Of a stretch of 64,000 nt of DNA, positions 22,085 through 32,229 are shown one piece after another. Numbering within the stretch: position 1 is the first letter of the stretch; each line of letters starts with the position of its first letter. The stretch is from Nephrocerus scutellatus (taxonomy: Eukaryota > Arthropoda > Insecta > Diptera > Pipunculidae), in contig OX352762.1 in the NCBI GenBank assembly GCA_947095585.1, positions 7,605,969-7,669,968 of the forward strand, given 5' to 3'. The position numbers and the translations under genes were made by a program. A model generated the notes under the pieces. The model ran no database searches. It was not told the DNA's origin and saw nothing but the letters and a program-made list of their open reading frames with translations.

Positions 22085-23428
22085 TCCCTCAAATGACTTC
22101 CCAAAAGAAACCCAAAAGACCCCTTAAAGATCCCCAAAAGACCCCCAAAATAAACCCAAAAGACCCCACAAGACCCTCAAAGGACCTCCAAAAGATCCCC
22201 TTAAGACCCCAAAAAGACACTCAAAAGACCCCCACAAGACCCTCAAAGGACCTCCAAAAAACCCCAATAAGTCTCTCAAATGACTTCCCAAAATAAACCC
22301 AAAATACGTCTAAAATATCCCCAAAAGACCCCCAAAAGTCCCACAAAATAAACCCAAAACACCCTCACAAGGCCCTTAAAGGACCTCCAAAAGATCCCCA
22401 AAAAACACTCAAAAGACCTCCACAAGACCCTCAAAGGACCTCCAAAAGACCCGACTAAAGTCCCTCAAATGACTCCCCAAAACAAACCCAAAAGACCGCT
22501 TAAATATCCCTAAAAACCGCCCAAAAGTCCCTCAAAAGACAGCCAAAAGAAACCCAAAAGACAACAAAAGACTCTCAAAGGACCTCCAAAAGATACACAA
22601 AAGACCTTCAAAAGAGTCATCAAAAGACCCCTAAAAGACCACCAAAAAAACATCAAAGGACCTCCAAAAGACCATCAAAAGACTCCCCAAAATACCCCCA
22701 AAGGACCTTCAAAAGACTCCACAAAAAACCCTCACAAGATCCCCAAAACCCACAAAAGACCCTCAAAGGACATCCAAAATACCCCAAATGTCCCTCAAAA
22801 GACCGTCAAAAGTCATCAAAAAACCCCCAAAAGATTCTCAAAGGACCTCCAAAAGACCCTCAAAATACCCCCAAAAAGACCCTCAAACAACCCTCGAAGG
22901 AGCTCCAAAAGACCCTCAGAAGCCTCCCCAAAATACATTGAAAAGAGCCCCAAAAGACCTTCAGAAAACTCAAAAAAAAGCCCTCAAAAGCCACCAAAAG
23001 TCCCTCAAATGACTCCCCAAAATAAACCCAAAAGTCCCTTAAAAGACCCCCAAAAGACTCTCAAGGGACCTCCAAAAGAGTCATCAAAAGACCTTCAAAA
23101 GACCCCCAAAGGACCACCAAAAGACTCCTAAAAGACCTCCAAAAGACCCTCAAAGCACCTCCTAAAGACAAACTCCTCTAAAGACCATAAAAAGACCCTC
23201 AAAATACCACACCGAATTTTATACAAATCGATAGACTTAGTTCCCAAAATTTAAAAATGTAACACAATAATGTGATCAATACTGTGACTCAAAATCGCAA
23301 AACAAAATTTTTTTTGATACCGTACTCATTTGATTTATCATTTCAAATAGCTTTTCACAAATTCACAAAACGAGCACAAGCAAATTTATTGAAAGTGGGA
23401 CAGGACAACGTCTGTCGGGTCAGGTCAG
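22085..23428 (+). mobile_element. Helitron 3' end with a 1.1-kb expanded internal array
   Basis: About 1.1 kb (22090-23215) of degenerate 11-12-bp CAAAAGACCC(T/C) units, including longer repeats with CAAAGGACCTCC words. Then comes TCATTTCAAATAGCTTTTCA and the hairpin GGACAGGACAACGTCTGTC, with GGTCAGGTCAG|T at the end (23428). The last ~90 bp match the Helitron end at 3120-3207 closely, so both belong to one family. The terminal tetranucleotide is TCAG rather than the usual CTRR. No helicase remnant was found upstream, so this is truncated or non-autonomous. Lys/Asp/Pro-rich open frames in the array are artefacts. Confidence 0.75.
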
Positions 23429-23619
23429 TATATATATTCAGAGCCCGGAGGTTGGGCTACAATTTTGTGTCATTGGGTCATGATGTGCGGTGGTTTTAGT
23501 GGGGGATCGTCCAGTTTGGTTGGGTCAGTGTGAGGGCAGCCAACGGCTTTTTTTTAGTGGATCTAAACGGTATATAATAATTATGATATACCTTCTAGTT
23601 GTAGTCATTCCATAAACCT

Positions 23620-24800
23620 CAAAAAACATTCCTAAATGTCCTACAATCATTCCTTAATATACTTAAAAAAATAAAAATACCTAGTTATCCTATAAACATT
23701 TTATAATCCTTCAATCATGCTATAATTTATTTATTGTTATATAATCATCCTATAATCTTAAAATCATTTTTCAGTCATTCCCACCACCACCCACAACCCA
23801 CCAAAATCATCTTTAGAATAATCAAATTACCCTTAAAAAAATCCTATAGTCATCCTTTAAACATTTCATAATTCTTTTAATATGCTATAGTCCTCATTTA
23901 TAGGATAGGTATATATAAAATTATCCTATAATCTCTTAAAATCATTCTGTTTTCATTCCACGATCCACCAAAATCATTCATAGAATCATCTAACTATCCT
24001 TATATAGTCATCTTATAAACATTTCGCATTTCTTTTATCATGCTATAATCCTCATTTATAGTTATATAATCATCCTATAATCTTAATCATTTCGTAGTCA
24101 TTCCACGATCAACCAAAAACATGCCAAAATGTTTTAGAATCTTCCAACTATTCTTAAAAAATTCTCTTATCATCCTATAAACATTTCATAATTCTTTAAT
24201 CATGGTATAATTTTCATTTATATTTATATGTATATTTATCCTATAATCTTAAAATTATTCTTTAGTCATTCCTCGACCCACAAAAAGCATTCTTAGAATT
24301 ATCTAACTATCCTTAAAAATTTCTATAGTTATCGTCTTTCTTTTTCTCGTGCTTTATAATCCTTTTTTATAGTAAATTAATCATCCTATAAATATTTCAC
24401 AACTCTTTTATCGTGCTTTAATCCTTACGCTTGATTTACATTTGTGGCGTGCCAGAAACAATGAGTAGTAGTACATTTTTCAATGTTACCATAATGCTAT
24501 AGACATTTCCCATGTTACTATAAAATAAATACAATATTCGTGTAGTGTCAATCTCTTCTCGATAACCAATTTTGCATTATAGTAATATAATCATCCTATA
24601 ATCCTAAAATCATTCTGTTGTCATTCCACGATTCACCAAAATCACTCCAAAATGTCATAAGATCATCAAACTGACCTTAAAAAATTGTATACCCTTCCTA
24701 TAACCATTTTATAATTCCTAAATCGTTCAGCAAACATCCCATAATCGTAAATTTATTATATAATCATCCTATAATCTTAGAATCATTTTTTTGGAGGGGG
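23620..24800. repeat. AT-rich tandem array, ~145-185-bp unit
   Basis: The phrase ATCATCCTATAATCTTAAAA (with variants) recurs at about 23742, 23925, 24068, 24236, 24590 and 24760. Each is followed by a CATTC..GTCATTCCACGA(T/C)C segment, CAAAATCATTC, TCTAACTATCCTTAAAAA, ATCCTATAAACATTTCATAA and ATGCTATAATCCTCATTTAT. That makes about seven diverged units. Around 24430-24560 a unit is interrupted by unrelated sequence. No coding potential. Confidence 0.75.
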
Positions 24801-25460
24801 GGATATGAAATGCTATAACGCTCGTTTATATTGATTTCAACGCGTCTTCAGAATACCTGCCTTCTTCCGTAACATACACACACAGAAGCTCCAACAAACT
24901 TTCGAACATATCAAGTAAGAAAATTCGAAGCACCTTTACACAGGACGTTTGGCTTTCGAAGAGTCAATTCAAACACTAAATTATCAAAATTGAGTGAAGT
25001 TTATTGGTTTTGCTTTCTAATTTTGGACTGCAATCTACTGTGGGACGACGACTGACCATCACTAAATCAATAAAAAAAAACAAAAATTTATTGAAAAGTA
25101 TAATATAAATTTTATTGCAGTTTATTACGCAGTATGTGTATCTTCTGACCATAACAAAAATTTATATTTTTATTTTTTCTTGAACTTCATATTAATAACC
25201 ATGTTTTTAATATAAAATTGAAAAAAATAGAGTAAAAATAATAAAAAGAGGGTACTTTGACTAGCGTCAACCTAGAATTTTATAAAATTAAAAAAAATAT
25301 AACAGAAACTTTCGAGAGCGATAACAAAACAATCAAACAAGAAAAGAAGAAGAGTTACATATTTTTGAAATGTTGGCAACGCGAACAAACGAACAAATTT
25401 TTGTCGTCGGAAGTCTTGCGATCTTTAAATCCCTATTCATGGTTAGGCCTCAAGCTCTTC
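24801..25460 (-). other. Possible 3' UTR of the minus-strand gene
   Basis: This lies directly downstream of the TAA of the minus-strand coding exon. TTTATT on the + strand near 25087 and 25112 gives AATAAA signals on the minus strand. The sequence is AT-rich without credible exons. The assignment rests on position only. Confidence 0.35.
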
Positions 25461-25804
25461 TTAGTCAGTGAGCAGTTCCTGTTTAATGCGAACGTTGTCT
25501 TTGCTGGAAGACACCGTCGATGATGATGGCTGTGAAGAGCCCGCTGAATTGTCAAATTGAAGAGATTGATGATGCTGCTGCAGCTGTGATGACTGATGGG
25601 GATGATGAGGATGATTCGATGATGAAGACCTTGCTGAGAGATCCTTGACGTGAATGCGGTTATCTTTTGCTGGGGTGGCGTTTGATGCGATAAACGAATT
25701 GCTGGTGTTCGTAACAGTTGATGAAGGACCGATGCTGGATGACACCGAGGATGCAGCTGCCGCCATAGAAAGCGGTATCGTTACATATTGATGACCGCTT
25801 CCAT
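25461..25804 (-). CDS. Last coding exon of a low-complexity nuclear-factor-like protein (possibly blistered/SRF)
   Basis: On the minus strand the exon starts after TTCCATTTCAG at 25804 and ends with TAA at 25463-25461. Its first two bases complete a GAT (Asp) codon with the last base of the exon ending at 26379, so the splice phases agree. It encodes GSGHQYVTIPLSMAAAA, a Ser/Asn/Thr-rich stretch, IHVKDLSARSSSSNHPHHPH with His/Gln runs, and a terminal KDNVRIKQELLTD. IKQE is a consensus SUMO-attachment tetrapeptide. No DNA-binding domain is in the window. Drosophila blistered (SRF) lies near mAChR-A at 60C, and IPQEVLL...YVTIPLS vaguely resembles the SRF C-terminus; this is inference. The exon structure is much surer than the name. 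Confidence 0.65.
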
Positions 25805-26378
25805 CTGAAATGGAAGAAGAGAAAAAAAGTTGAAAAAATTCATCAAACGAGAGAGAGAGACAGAGAGAGAGAGGAGAATTCAACACCCAGCAGCACACGC
25901 CCAGCTCCATGCACAGGCACACCACCAAAACGAGACGACAAGTGTCCAATTGAGGTAACCGCTACAATTTCATCTGATGGACATTTGTGGCTTAGACTGG
26001 AACTGGACTAAAACTGAACAGCTGCCAAAGACAAGACGGCTATTAGGCCGGCGACATGACGAGTAATGTGACGGGGCGACCAAAAACAGTTGCCATGCAA
26101 CTAAGGCTGGCTGCCCATATCCACCCCTTTTTTTTTGCCGAATGCCGCACCGCGTCAAGTAAGCTGCGGATGTTGCCATTCTCGATGCAGGGGACGCGAC
26201 TTACCACTACCATCTATAGTGATCATGCCGCGACTATTTGGGAGTAGAGTAGTTCGATGCACGCCTTTTGGCCGTTATTTAGCTCCCGGTGCGCCGCCAG
26301 TGATGCAACTTTTCCTCGTTTATTTATTTTGGTCTTCCCATCACCCGCACTATCTCGCATTTCACAACCCATACGAAC

Positions 26379-26796
26379 CTTCTTCCGTGTGCAACTGGAG
26401 ATGTCCTGATTGTATTAAGCCCAGCAGTACCTCCTGCGGTATGTTCGAGAGCGCCGCAGCTGGATAAATGACATTGTTGAAAGCATTTCCAGTGCCAGAG
26501 ATGCCGCCACCGCCTCCACTTGCACCACCAGCGCTGCTCGACGCATGTTGCTGGTAGAACATGGAGTCAGCGGCATTTACAGTCCTTGATGTGTGTTGTT
26601 GTAACGATGTAGACGGATTTTGGTGATTCGAGCCATTTGCTGCCGAGGATGAAGTTGAAGCCTCACGTGAATCTTTTGCTACCACTCCTGCTGCTGTTAG
26701 CATAGATTGACTGCTCTTCAAGCTGGGCGGACCAGGCGATTCCACATCAGACGAATCATCGGACTCATTTCCCGATGACATCGGCGATCGATCGTC
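26379..26796 (-). CDS. Penultimate coding exon of the same minus-strand gene (possibly blistered/SRF)
   Basis: The acceptor is TTATCTTTTGCAG just above 26796. Translation starts in phase 0 with DDRSPMSSGNESDDSSDVES, then PGPPSLKSS, a Ala/Ser/Gln-rich region, a Gly run (GGGGGISG) and the hydrophobic, possibly functional NIPQEVLLGLIQSGHLQLH, ending GAAGAAG before donor GTTCGT. Joined to the next exon it reads ...HTEEDGSGHQYVTI. The acidic/Ser-rich start and Gln-rich body suggest a transcription-regulator C-terminus, with upstream exons beyond the window or in the long 5' intron. Both exons are uninterrupted, unlike every mobile-element frame nearby. Confidence 0.65.
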
Positions 26797-27220
26797 CTGC
26801 AAAAGATAAAAAAAAAAGAATTTAAAATCTTTGTTCCGTTCTGGCGAAAGGAATGCGATCAGAATCTACAACTAGGCCGTGGCAGCCATCGAGACACCAC
26901 ACCACACCACACAACAACCACCAGGAACAAACCAACTACAATCTTGCCATAAAGTCTAGAGAACAAAGCATAACGCCATACTGGGCGACTAGCCAGCAAA
27001 CCATCATGCGCTTAAAGTGATGTTCGGAATCCTAATTAGATATCAGATTCCATCATGCAATGAACCCCATCAGAGATTCCGAGGAGTCCGATGTGCGTGG
27101 CTGTGCCAACTGCAGCGGTCATACGGTTCTTCATCGAGCGGTTCGGCTCTCTAATTATTTCTTGTCGTTGTTCTGACCAAAGACACAGAGCACTATACCA
27201 TCACACTCTCATCCCCCCGT

Positions 27221-27251
<31 letters not shown>

Positions 27252-28440
27252 ATGGTCAACAACGAGACCCCTCTCAGTTGCAATTGCAATCGATTGGACA
27301 ATCAATAATTTATTTATCTGTTCGAATATTACTAGAATCTGGCAAAGTATGTTGCCTGCCTCCAAACGCCGCCGTCGCCGCTGCCACCATAACCAACACG
27401 GACCAAATAGATATTTGTTCCGTTTAAAGATGCCCTTATATTGCGCGTGGAATCCTCCGTTCGCGCGTCCTTGTCTACTGAATACCGCGATTGCCCTCCT
27501 TCTATTGGCATTTTTTTTCTCCAGGTTTTTTTTTTCAGTTTGCTCTTGCAGGTTGCTGGTGCGATAATGTCTATGGGAAGCTGAGGAAACTACCGCAGTT
27601 TTTCTTGTTCAGCTCATCAGTCAGTCATGTACGTCAGTTCTGAACTTTCCAACTTAATTCTATGTTGGTAAAGTTTAAAAGATCAAGTGTCATGGTGACC
27701 AGAGCCAATTTGTACAGCAAAGCAAACCGATAAAAAGTTCCTAAATTTCGATTTGGAAAAGGCTATCAACCAACAATTGTGTAAAAATATGAGCGTCTAA
27801 TTTCCATCCTAGACAGATGTGCCAGTATTAACTCAATGGTTAGAGCAGGACCTATCTTATTACCTTGCCGATCTTTGTTTCACGACAACCGGTTGAGATG
27901 TGCAACTCCACTATGAACACATCATCGCACCGGTAAGATCAGGGACGTAAACTAATGCTCCAAAGGTCTTGATAACATCAGTCTGCTCCTGATATACCAT
28001 GCTAGCGCTCTACCCGCATTTGGGTAGTAAACCACCAGCCACTACGTAGGTCAAGCCCAGACACAAACTGGATCCTCAACCAAAAGTTGACCCAGACTCA
28101 GCTAACCTCCAAGAGATCAACCTCATCTGTGGGTACAGCCAAATCCCGTAGAACCAACGCGACCTTGGTGAGATCTGACATCAAGGGACTCAGTTCGTTC
28201 AGTCTGCAGCCTTGGCAGCACATCGTCCGGTACCTCGAACCCAATCAATTGTCACTAGGATACCGTGCTATCCTAGGCCGCCCAGGATATAAACTATCCC
28301 AGGCACATCACAGTCCTGTGTACGAATAGGCCACTGAACACGAAGACGGTCCCCTGCTATACATTCTAAGTACCAGTAACCCATTCAGGGTCGTAAAGTA
28401 CGAAGACATTTCCCATAATAAGCATACTCTAAGTACCCGC
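26797..28440. other. Intron-like non-coding region with CT microsatellite and an unassigned repeat
   Basis: Upstream of the minus-strand exon. Holds a (CT)n run at 27223-27251 and ACCACACCACACC words near 26895. From about 27800 to 28440 the base composition changes (CACTACGTAGGTCAAGCCC, TAGGCCGCCCAGGATATAAA). This could be the 5' part of a retroelement, but no domain is recognised. Confidence 0.35.
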
Positions 28441-28680
28441 GGCCTTCCCCTCTTCCGTGGTAGAGCCCCACAACCCAACCATGTATATGTTAAAATGCAG
28501 TTGGACCCCCACGGGGGCTAAGTTGGGTATATCGCACAACAACTTCTGCAGAAGTTGCAATGATGAAAATGAGAAAGAAACTCTCGTACACTTCCTCTGC
28601 AGTTGTCCGGCCATAGCCATTCTGCCAAAAATATTACAAAAACTTTTCTCCATCGGTATAAACATATGCTTAAAATTTGA
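28441..28680 (+). mobile_element. I-clade-like LINE C-terminal fragment
   Basis: The + strand frame reads KCSWTPTGAKLGISHNNFCR, SC, NDENEKETLVHFLCSCPAIA. This is the same Cys-rich post-RNase H module seen at 14380 (NDFCRSC...HLLCSYPAL) and, on the minus strand, at 38090. About 80 codons remain; the rest is lost or replaced by the tandem repeat that follows. Confidence 0.6.
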
Positions 28681-28689
28681 AGAAAATCG

Positions 28690-29230
28690 GGCAAATTTTT
28701 AAAAAATTTATACGGGCCCATTCGCTCAAAAAATGTCCAAAAAGTTTGGTCCATCGGAGATAACAGCGTGTATACATTTTTTATTTTTAGTCTGTGTGTG
28801 TTGTCCATCGGAGATAACAGCGTGTATAAAATTTGAAGAAAATCGGGTTAAGTTTTTTAATAAATTTGTTGGGGGCCAATAACCCTGGGGCCCGAGTCTC
28901 CAAATTTTTTACAAAAAGTGTTGTCTATCGGAGATACACGCGTATATAAAATTTGAAGAAAATCGGGTTAATTTTTTTAAAATAAGTTTTTGGAGCCCCA
29001 CGAACCCGGGGCCAGGCGTCTTAAATTTTTTTTACAAAAAGTAAAAAAAGTTTGGGGCGCCATCGGAGTGTTGTCCATCGGAGATGCAGGTGTATAAAAT
29101 TTGAAGAAACTCGAGTTAATGTTTTTTAAAAATTTGTATGGGGCCCCACAACCCCGGAGGCCGGGTTATCCAAAATTCCTTGGAAATTTTTTAAAAATTT
29201 TATAAGGGCGCCCCAAATTTTAATAGAAAG
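28690..29230. repeat. Tandem ~120-150-bp repeat (TCCATCGGAGATA... units)
   Basis: Four diverged units carry, in order, (G)TCCATCGGAGATA, a CGTGTATAAAATTTGAAGAA word, AATCGGGTTAA, a T-rich stretch, TTTGTATGGGGCCCCACAAC and CCGGGTCTCCAAATTTTTTA. Starts fall near 28748, 28804, 28922 and 29069. A reverse-oriented two-unit copy is at 48035-48260, and a diverged segment is near 3400-3490. Confidence 0.65.
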
Positions 29231-29255
29231 TTTTGTCTCCGAAAATACATATATA

Positions 29256-29833
29256 GGGTTTTTCAATAAGAGCACTTCAACTTTTTTTTTGAATAAAACA
29301 CAAACTGTTCAACGTTTTGAACTAACTTTTTTTTTTATTAACGAATTTGAACATATACATATGATGCATTTAAGTATGAAACTCGATTTCTTTTGCATGA
29401 CCACCGCGTGCACGTTTTACGAAGTGAGCCTCATCGCTGAAGATGATTTTTCGGTGAAAATCTGCATCATTTTCGATTTGCTCTTGAGCCCAATTCACGA
29501 ATCGGCGTCGCTTCAAATGGTCAAACGGCTTTAGTTGTTGTGTCAGCTTGATCTTATACGGATGTAGGCCAAGATCTTTACTATACGGTCGATTGTCGAA
29601 CATTTGCTTGTTAAATGGACCGTAAAATGGCCGTAATGCTCTTAAAGTAGCGGCAACAGAACGATTATTTTGATAAAAAATTTGCACGATTTGCAATCGC
29701 TATTCACATGTGTAGCGTTCCATGATGAAATGTATACTAATGAAGTTTCCAAATGACAAAAGAACAATAAAAAATATGGCGTCGTTCGCCGTCCCTATCG
29801 GAGAAAAGTTGAAGCGCACCTGTTGAAACACCC
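29256..29833 (-). mobile_element. Deleted Tc1/mariner-superfamily transposon with terminal inverted repeats
   Basis: The left end, GGGTTTTTCAATAAGAGCAC then TTCAAC, is inverted at the right end as GGGTGTTTCAACAGGTGCGC then TTCAAC. TA steps lie at both borders. The minus strand encodes VQIFYQNNRSVAATLRALRP (N-terminal DNA-binding region), then LGLHPYKIKLTQQLKPFDH, RRRFVNWAQEQIE and FSDEAHF, whose Asp is the first catalytic residue. The region with the second and third catalytic acids is deleted, as is a block between the N-terminal and central parts. The protein recalls rosa-like (DD41D-type) elements of flies; that clade call is tentative. Non-autonomous. Confidence 0.75.
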
Positions 29834-32229
29834 GATATATGCAAAATTTCAATAAAATCAGGCTTCGGAAAGTGGGTTAAAAATTTATCGCAAGATTCCA
29901 CGACAAACAGACCGACCGACGGACAGACAGAATTTAAAAATTGAAATTTTTCTTGAAAATTCTCTGATCGGAGCTTCGATTTTGTGGTATCTTATACTTG
30001 CGATAATACTGGATGATAAATCCGACAACTGAATGTCCTAAACGGTGCAGCAATCGCACCAACTGCGACGACTGTGTGTCTATTGCGGTGATCGGTCGGT
30101 CACTGGCTACGACAGGTCTGGCCTGGCCTGGAACAGTGCGGTTTCGATCGATGTGACTGGATCCTGGTTAATGGTAATTTACGCGGTCAACACACCGGCA
30201 GACTTCATGTCTTCGTTGTCCATCATCGTCGGCCGTCGCGCCTTCGTCATCATACCGTCATCACGACAACAGCATCTGCAGGGAATTCTGCGCAGATATT
30301 TGCTCAGAATTTTCTTTCGTTTTTTTTCCCTTCTGATCTTCCTGCTTGTTGTTGTTCTTCTTCTTCTTCTTTATTCATCACACAGCAGAGCACCAATCAA
30401 TTCTAGGAAAACTCTTTCAGGAAACAACAACGACTCACTTTTTGCCGCCGCGGCCATATCCATATCTTGGCGATGGCATTGCCATATTTGTGAGATGGTG
30501 CTGCAGTGTTGTTGTTGTTCATCATCTTCTTCTTGCTATTCCTTGTTGTTGTTGTTGTTGCTACTGAAGGGGCGCAAAAACGAACCATTTCCACACAAAA
30601 TTAATATCACAATCACATCGCGTGGTGTGGTGCGTGGTGGTTTTATGGAGGGAAACCCTCAACAGGATTCCAGAGCGGATCCTCAGCTGCATGTGCGCTG
30701 TGGTGCATTCCAAAGCGGCCCCAATAAGGCGACCGCTACCGATCTATATGGAATATTGCGTTGCGGTGCTGCGTCTTGGAAGAGAAACGGAAAAAAACTG
30801 TTCCTCTTCGCTGAGGCCAGTTTTTGAGATGCTGTTGCAAGGCCTCTTCAAGGTAGATACGCGAGATGATGATGATGATCACCACACAACCATCACAGCA
30901 GCATGCACACCAGACCTATAGATGGACATCTACGGGTTGATCGCGATTGCGCCGGAAATTTTCACCGCCCGCCAGCCAGCCAGTGAGCGGATCTATCATA
31001 GTTCGACCGTTCATCGATATCTGCGGGTTGACACGCGCGGGGACATTCCGTTTATGTAACACCAAGTGTGAGTTGTATTTGGTTGCAACCACATCCTCCT
31101 CCACACCTTATCGAGAAGAGAGAAAGAGAAAGACAGATCGCGACAGATCGAAAAAAAAGCCAATTTACGGCATACATCAGAACGTCTAACAAGGAGCTCC
31201 AAACCATTTACACGAGAAAATGGCATCACCCTCGCCGCCCAGCCGCTCTCAATCTTATTCGATTGACGTGTGTCTGTCTGTCATCGCGCGTGACATGTTC
31301 ATGCTAAGGTCAGGAGCTGGCTGTGATGGTGTTGCTGATGATGCACATCGTTTGGCTCTGGTAGTAAGACGTTAAAACTTTGGCCATCAATTTTGAAGGA
31401 TTTATGGAGTGGACGCGAACGCGACATGACCAAGCGATGATTAAGCGTCGTGTCCGCTTGTATAGCCATCGTCGCATTCTCATTTTCAGTGTCCCACTGT
31501 CGTGCTGGTGTAAATGGCGAACAACTAAATTGGTCATCATCTATTTCTGTTTGTGCCTTCTATTGAAAGACTCTGCTTTTTTTGCTGAAAGACTCAAAAT
31601 GCCTCCATGGTCGGCGACGACACATTTGTGAGTTTTTTTCTCTTCTGAATTCCAAAAAATGAAGGCACAAATATTGGAAGTCAAAGTAACCAAGCAATTA
31701 ACTAGAAATTATAGCAACAAATTATGACGATTGGTCAGCCAGCCGTATATATCTGCAGTACCGGGCGCGTTGGAGGAAGTGATCCCAAACTTTGGTATCA
31801 CAACCTATTATGACATTATCTGTCATGAAAAAGCTTACCCAAGAATGGGTTAAGAATTCTCTCATGGCACGTATACGCTCACTGTATATACGCTCACTGT
31901 ATATGAGGCCGTGCAAGACATCGGTAGGCTTGTCAGCTAAAGAATGAAACCTAAGCCTTTAAAGCAATAAACTTTGAATCAGTCGAACGTGAACTCGGTG
32001 CTTTACCCCCCTCAGTATAATGTAAAAATAATTCTGGAGAATGTAAACCCCAAAATTGGGCGGGACTTAGTATTCAGGCAGTACTCTGGCACCCATAGTT
32101 TACACGGGAACACTGATGATAATGAAAAACGAGTCATTTAATGGAACCACTCGGAACCAGATATACCACGTATTGATAGACTGCCTGCAAAATTCGAACT
32201 AGATGACGGTGTTGGAATGGTGATCCAAG
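29834..32229. other. Unique-looking, microsatellite-rich region (probable intron/regulatory DNA)
   Basis: A GACAGACAG-type segment ends near 29940. From 30010 to 31650 the sequence is comparatively GC-rich, with GTT/CTT trinucleotide runs, GATGATGATGATGATC near 30865, and a 260-codon + frame at 30045-30827. That frame is dominated by Leu/Cys/Ser runs from microsatellites, has no domain, and is not called a gene. An adjacent duplication of ATACGCTCACTGTAT lies at 31869-31900. Confidence 0.35.

Noticed and set aside
22093..23012. Lys/Asp/Pro-rich open frames (DPQKTPK-type)
   Set aside because: They are translations of the degenerate CAAAAGACCC array in the Helitron end.
30045..30827. 260-codon plus-strand open frame with a hydrophobic Leu run
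   Set aside because: The Leu, Cys and Ser runs come from CTT/GTT microsatellites; no domain, splice context or codon periodicity suggests a protein.
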